NCBI GenBank assembly: GCA_000620205.1
Contig: JHVP01000005.1
Coordinates: 248,001-312,000 of the forward strand
Direction of reading: 5' to 3'
DNA length: 64,000 bases
From: Geodermatophilaceae bacterium URHA0031
GTDB taxonomy: Bacteria; Actinomycetota; Actinomycetes; Mycobacteriales; Geodermatophilaceae
Within the stretch, counting starts at the first letter, position 1, and each line of letters opens with the position of its first letter. Of this stretch, positions 60,685-64,000 are shown one piece after another. A program made the translations under genes and the position numbers. The notes under the pieces were generated by a model. That model did not search any database. It was not told where the DNA came from and saw nothing but the letters and a program-made list of their open reading frames with translations.

Positions 60685-61458
60685 ATGGCCGCGCCCCGCC
60701 GGGCGACCATCGCGGCACGCACGCTGCGCACCGACCGGTGGTGGCTGCAGCCGCTGGCCACCGCCGTGGCGTTGCTGCTGTTCATCGTCTACGCCACGTT
60801 CCGGGCCTTCCAGAACGCGCACTACTTCGCCGAGCCCTACATCTCGCCGTTCTACTCGCCGTGCCTGTCGACCAGGTGCGAGGGCGACACCTTCCCGCAG
60901 CTGTTCACCGGACCCACCTGGATCTCCCCGGCCCTGTACGTCCTCGTCTTCCCGCTCGGGATCCGGCTGACCTGCTACTACTACCGCAAGGCCTACTACC
61001 GGTCGTTCTGGTTGTCGCCGCCGGCCTGCGCGGTCGCCGAGCCGCACCGCCGCTACACCGGGGAGACCCGGCTGCCGCTGCTCGGCCAGAACGTCCACCG
61101 GTACGCGCTCTACGCCGCGCTGGTCATCAACGTGATCCTCTTCTACGACGCCGTGCTGGCGTTCCGGGACGAGACCGGCGCCTGGGGCCACATGGGCCTG
61201 GGCACGGTGGTCCTGCTGGTCAACGCCGTCCTGCTGGCGCTGTACTCGCTGTCCTGCCACTCCTGCCGGCACATCGTCGGGGGCCGGATCAACTCCTTCT
61301 CCCGGCACCCGCTGCGCTACCGGGCCTGGACGCTGGTCTCCCGGCTCAACGCCCGGCACATGCAGTTCGCCTGGGCGTCGCTGTTCACCGTCGCCTTCGC
61401 CGACTTCTACGTGTTCCTGCTGGCCACCGGCACGATCTCCGACCTGAGGTTCTTCTGA
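60685..61458 (+). CDS. sdhC: Succinate dehydrogenase membrane subunit (Rv0249c-like)
   Basis: 257 aa from ATG 60685; GTG 60628, overlapping the previous stop, is an alternative. About five helices. Pattern RTLRTDRWWLQPL, then ALYVLVFPLGIRLTCYYYRKAYYRSFW and a C-terminal SLSCHSCRHIVGGRIN, as in the mycobacterial Sdh1 membrane subunit. Anchors SdhA/SdhB and passes electrons to quinone. The stop overlaps the sdhA ATG by 1 nt (TGATG). Confidence 0.88.
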   Translation: MAAPRRATIAARTLRTDRWWLQPLATAVALLLFIVYATFRAFQNAHYFAEPYISPFYSPCLSTRCEGDTFPQLFTGPTWISPALYVLVFPLGIRLTCYYYRKAYYRSFWLSPPACAVAEPHRRYTGETRLPLLGQNVHRYALYAALVINVILFYDAVLAFRDETGAWGHMGLGTVVLLVNAVLLALYSLSCHSCRHIVGGRINSFSRHPLRYRAWTLVSRLNARHMQFAWASLFTVAFADFYVFLLATGTISDLRFF

Positions 61459-63254
61459 TGGAACTCGAGAGACACGAGTACGACGTCGTCGTCGTCGGCG
61501 CGGGGGGTGCCGGCCTGCGGGCGGCCATCGAGGCCTCCGAGACCGGCGCGCGGACCGCCGTCGTCTGCAAGTCGCTGCTGGGAAAGGCGCACACGGTGAT
61601 GGCCGAGGGCGGCATCGCCGCGGCCATGGGCAACACCTGGCCCGAGGACAACTGGCGGGTGCACTTCCGGGACACCATGCGCGGCGGGAAGATGCTCAAC
61701 CACTGGCGGATGGCGCAGCTGCACGCGCAGGAGGCGCCGGACCGGGTCCTCGAGCTGGAGGACTGGGGGGCGCTGTTCGACCGGACCCCGGACGGCCTGA
61801 TCAGCCAGCGGGACTTCGGCGGGCACCGCTACGCCCGCCTCGCCCACGTCGGCGACCGGACCGGGCTCGAGCTGATCCGCACGCTGCAGCAGCGCACCGT
61901 CGCGCTCGGCATCGACGTGTACATGGAGTGCACGGTCACCCGACTCATGCACGACGAGGACGGCGTGACGGGGGCGTTCGGGTACTGGCGGGAGTCCGGA
62001 CGCTTCGTCGTCTGGCAGGCGCCGTCGGTCGTGCTGGCCACCGGCGGCATCGGCAAGGCCTACAAGGTCACCTCCAACTCCTGGGAGTACACCGGCGACG
62101 GGCACTCCCTGGCGCTGCAGGCCGGCGCCTCGCTGGTGAACATGGAGTTCGTCCAGTTCCACCCGACCGGCATGGTGTGGCCGCCGTCGGTGCGCGGGCT
62201 GCTGGTCACCGAGAGCGTCCGCGGTGACGGCGGGATCCTGAAGAACTCGGCGGGCAACCGGTTCATGTTCGACTACATCCCGGACTACTTCCGCAAGGAG
62301 ACCGCGGAGTCCGAGGAGGAGGCCGACCGCTGGTACACCGACAAGACGAACAACCGGCGCCCGCCTGAGCTGCTTCCCCGTGACGAGGTCGCCCGGGCCA
62401 TCAACAGCGAGGTGAAGGCCGGCCGCGGGACCGAGCACGGCGGGGTGTGGCTGGACATCGCCTCCCGACGACCGGCCGAGTACATCCGGAAGCGGCTGCC
62501 CTCGATGTACCACCAGTTCAAGGAGCTGGCCGACGTCGACATCACCCGCGAGGCGATGGAGATCGGGCCCACCTGCCACTACGTGATGGGCGGGGTCGAG
62601 GTCGACCCGGACACCCAGGAGTCCCGGCTGCCCGGCCTGTTCGCCGCCGGGGAGGTGGCCGGCGGCATGCACGGCTCCAACCGGCTCGGCGGCAACTCGC
62701 TGTCGGACCTGCTGGTCTTCGGCCGGCGTGCCGGGCTCGCCGCCGCGGAGCACGCGGCGAAGCTGGCCGGCGCCCGCACCGAGGTCGCGGAGGGCGCGCT
62801 GGCCGACGCGGCGGCCGCGGCGCTCGCGCCGTTCGACCGGGACGGCGGGGAGAACCCCTACGCCGTGCAGCAGGACCTGCAGTCGACGATGCACGACCTG
62901 GTCGGCATCATCCGCACCCGCGCGGAGATGGAGCAGGCGCTGGACCGGATCGCCGTCCTGAAGGAGCGGGTGGCGAACCTGTCGGTCGAGGGCCACCGGC
63001 AGTACAACCCCGGCTGGCACCTGGCCCTGGACCTCCCGCACCTGCTGGTGGTCAGCGAGTGCATCGCCCGCGCGGCGCTCGAGCGCGAGGAGAGCCGGGG
63101 CGGGCACACCCGCGACGACTTCCCGGCCGCGGACGACGCCTGGGCGCACCTCAACCTCGTCCTGGACCTGCCGCCGGGCGCCGACTCGGTGCGGGTGACC
63201 CGGCAGCCGCTACCGCAGATGCCCGGCGACCTCGCCGAGCTCCTCGAGTCCTGA
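61458..63254 (+). CDS. sdhA: Succinate dehydrogenase/fumarate reductase flavoprotein subunit
   Basis: 598 aa. FAD Rossmann motif VVVVGAGGAGLRAAIEA, the flavin-attachment-region pattern AHTVMAEGGIAAAMGN, HPTGMV and the substrate-binding RGDGGILKNSAG are present. Ends with the C-terminal LNLVLDLPPGADSV. Oxidises succinate to fumarate in the TCA cycle and transfers electrons to SdhB; can also act in reverse. Coupled to sdhC. Confidence 0.93.
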   Translation: MELERHEYDVVVVGAGGAGLRAAIEASETGARTAVVCKSLLGKAHTVMAEGGIAAAMGNTWPEDNWRVHFRDTMRGGKMLNHWRMAQLHAQEAPDRVLELEDWGALFDRTPDGLISQRDFGGHRYARLAHVGDRTGLELIRTLQQRTVALGIDVYMECTVTRLMHDEDGVTGAFGYWRESGRFVVWQAPSVVLATGGIGKAYKVTSNSWEYTGDGHSLALQAGASLVNMEFVQFHPTGMVWPPSVRGLLVTESVRGDGGILKNSAGNRFMFDYIPDYFRKETAESEEEADRWYTDKTNNRRPPELLPRDEVARAINSEVKAGRGTEHGGVWLDIASRRPAEYIRKRLPSMYHQFKELADVDITREAMEIGPTCHYVMGGVEVDPDTQESRLPGLFAAGEVAGGMHGSNRLGGNSLSDLLVFGRRAGLAAAEHAAKLAGARTEVAEGALADAAAAALAPFDRDGGENPYAVQQDLQSTMHDLVGIIRTRAEMEQALDRIAVLKERVANLSVEGHRQYNPGWHLALDLPHLLVVSECIARAALEREESRGGHTRDDFPAADDAWAHLNLVLDLPPGADSVRVTRQPLPQMPGDLAELLES

Positions 63255-63267
63255 CGGGGGCACGTAC

Positions 63268-64000
63268 ATGGGCTACGACGCGACGTTCCGGGTCTGGCGC
63301 GGCGACGCCTCCGGTGGGGACCTGCAGACCTTCACCGTGGAGGTCAACGAGGGCGAGGTGGTGCTGGACATCGTCCACCGGCTGCAGGCGACCCAGGCCG
63401 GTGACCTCGCCGTCCGCTGGAACTGCAAGGCCGGCAAGTGCGGGTCCTGCAGCGCGGAGGTGAACGGCAGGCCCCGGCTGATGTGCCTGACCCGGATGAG
63501 CACCTTCGCCGAGGACGAGCCGGTCACCCTCACCCCGCTGCGGACCTTCCCGGTCATCCGCGACCTGGTCACCGACGTGTCGTACAACTACGAGAAGGCC
63601 GCGCAGATCCCCGCCCTGGTCCCTCGGCCGCGGGAGGCCGACGGCAGCCACCGCATGCAGCAGGTGGACGTCGAGCGCTCGCAGGAGTTCCGCAAGTGCA
63701 TCGAGTGCTGGCTCTGCCAGGACACCTGCCACGTCATCCGGGACCACGAGGAGAACAAGCGGAGCTTCGCGGGGCCCCGCTTCCTCATCCGGCTGGCCGA
63801 GCTCGACATGCACCCGCTGGACGTCGCCGACCGCCGGGACGCCGCGCAGGAGGAGTTCGGCCTGGGCTACTGCAACATCACCAAGTGCTGCAGCGAGGTG
63901 TGCCCGGAGGGCATCCACCTCACCGACAACGGGATCATCCCGCTCAAGGAGCGGGTGGCCGACCGCCGGTACGACCCGCTCACCTGGCTCGGCTCGAAGA
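63268..64000 (+). CDS. sdhB: Succinate dehydrogenase iron-sulfur subunit (3' partial)
   Basis: Starts at ATG 63268; open to the window edge, 244 codons seen. N-terminal ferredoxin-like domain with CKAGKCGSC and later MC (2Fe-2S ligands); then CIECWLCQDTC and CNITKCCSEVCPEG (4Fe-4S and 3Fe-4S ligands). Transfers electrons from FAD to the membrane subunit. Completes the sdhCAB operon. Confidence 0.92.
   Translation, partial: MGYDATFRVWRGDASGGDLQTFTVEVNEGEVVLDIVHRLQATQAGDLAVRWNCKAGKCGSCSAEVNGRPRLMCLTRMSTFAEDEPVTLTPLRTFPVIRDLVTDVSYNYEKAAQIPALVPRPREADGSHRMQQVDVERSQEFRKCIECWLCQDTCHVIRDHEENKRSFAGPRFLIRLAELDMHPLDVADRRDAAQEEFGLGYCNITKCCSEVCPEGIHLTDNGIIPLKERVADRRYDPLTWLGSK

Overview
The window is very GC-rich, coding-dense DNA with a strong GC bias at third codon positions, frequent GTG starts and gene families typical of high-GC Actinobacteria. 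Gene content (Rv1733c-like membrane protein, Rv0249c-like SdhC, DUF3040, DUF6325, DUF7144, fused CydDC, large LuxR regulator) fits a soil or stone actinobacterium such as Geodermatophilaceae. That placement is inference. I see no rRNA, tRNA or CRISPR array.

Layout. 1-5.7 kb: 5'-truncated kinase/flippase-like membrane protein, VanY-type carboxypeptidase, OmpR/histidine kinase pair, MmyB-type XRE regulator. 5.8-9.8 kb: cupin, zinc alcohol dehydrogenase and MFS pump (an operon the regulator probably controls), then an AI-2E-type permease. 9.9-13.8 kb: P-type cation ATPase and PPK2 polyphosphate kinase in one operon. 14.2-19.7 kb: DUF1028 protein, class II amidotransferase, M20 peptidase, 14-TM MFS pump, CMD-like protein. 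19.8-25.2 kb: Nudix-like protein, SulP transporter, GNAT, BrkB, PD40 protein. 25.4-27.7 kb: a tyrosine recombinase divergent from a zinc-motif/coiled-coil protein, sharing an AT-richer, dyad-rich intergenic region. This is the only mobile-element-like spot. 27.8-29.3 kb: small regulatory proteins (sensor fragment, DUF3040, STAS, TraR/DksA). 29.5-41.6 kb: respiratory and redox block: cydAB divergent from GMC oxidoreductase (frameshifted), G6PDH-like, NDH-2-like, fused CydDC and ClC. 41.7-47.2 kb: PiT phosphate transporter and membrane proteins, DUF4239, aquaporin. 47.3-60.6 kb: LuxR regulator, HAD, DUF6325, amphi-Trp, arylsulfatase, BrkB, DUF2252, DUF1269, K+ channel, DUF7144, Rv1733c-like protein and small proteins. 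60.7-64 kb: sdhC-sdhA-sdhB, the last cut by the window edge.

The main hidden signal is a 17-bp dyad, TCRYCC-N5-GGRYGA (typically TCACCC-N5-GGATGA or GGGCGA). I found 21 sites by eye, nearly all 34-115 bp upstream of a start codon. They precede the AI-2E permease, PPK2/ATPase, DUF1028, amidotransferase/M20, MFS, CMD, Nudix, SulP, cydAB, GMC-zwf-ndh-cydDC-clc, a 163-aa membrane protein, PiT, the 228-aa channel-like protein, the 209-aa protein, aquaporin/LuxR, HAD, DUF6325, sulfatase, DUF2252, DUF1269/K+ channel and DUF7144. This links most of the window into one putative stress, low-oxygen or dormancy regulon whose regulator I cannot name. The TCS, alcohol dehydrogenase, integrase and sdh loci lack the motif.
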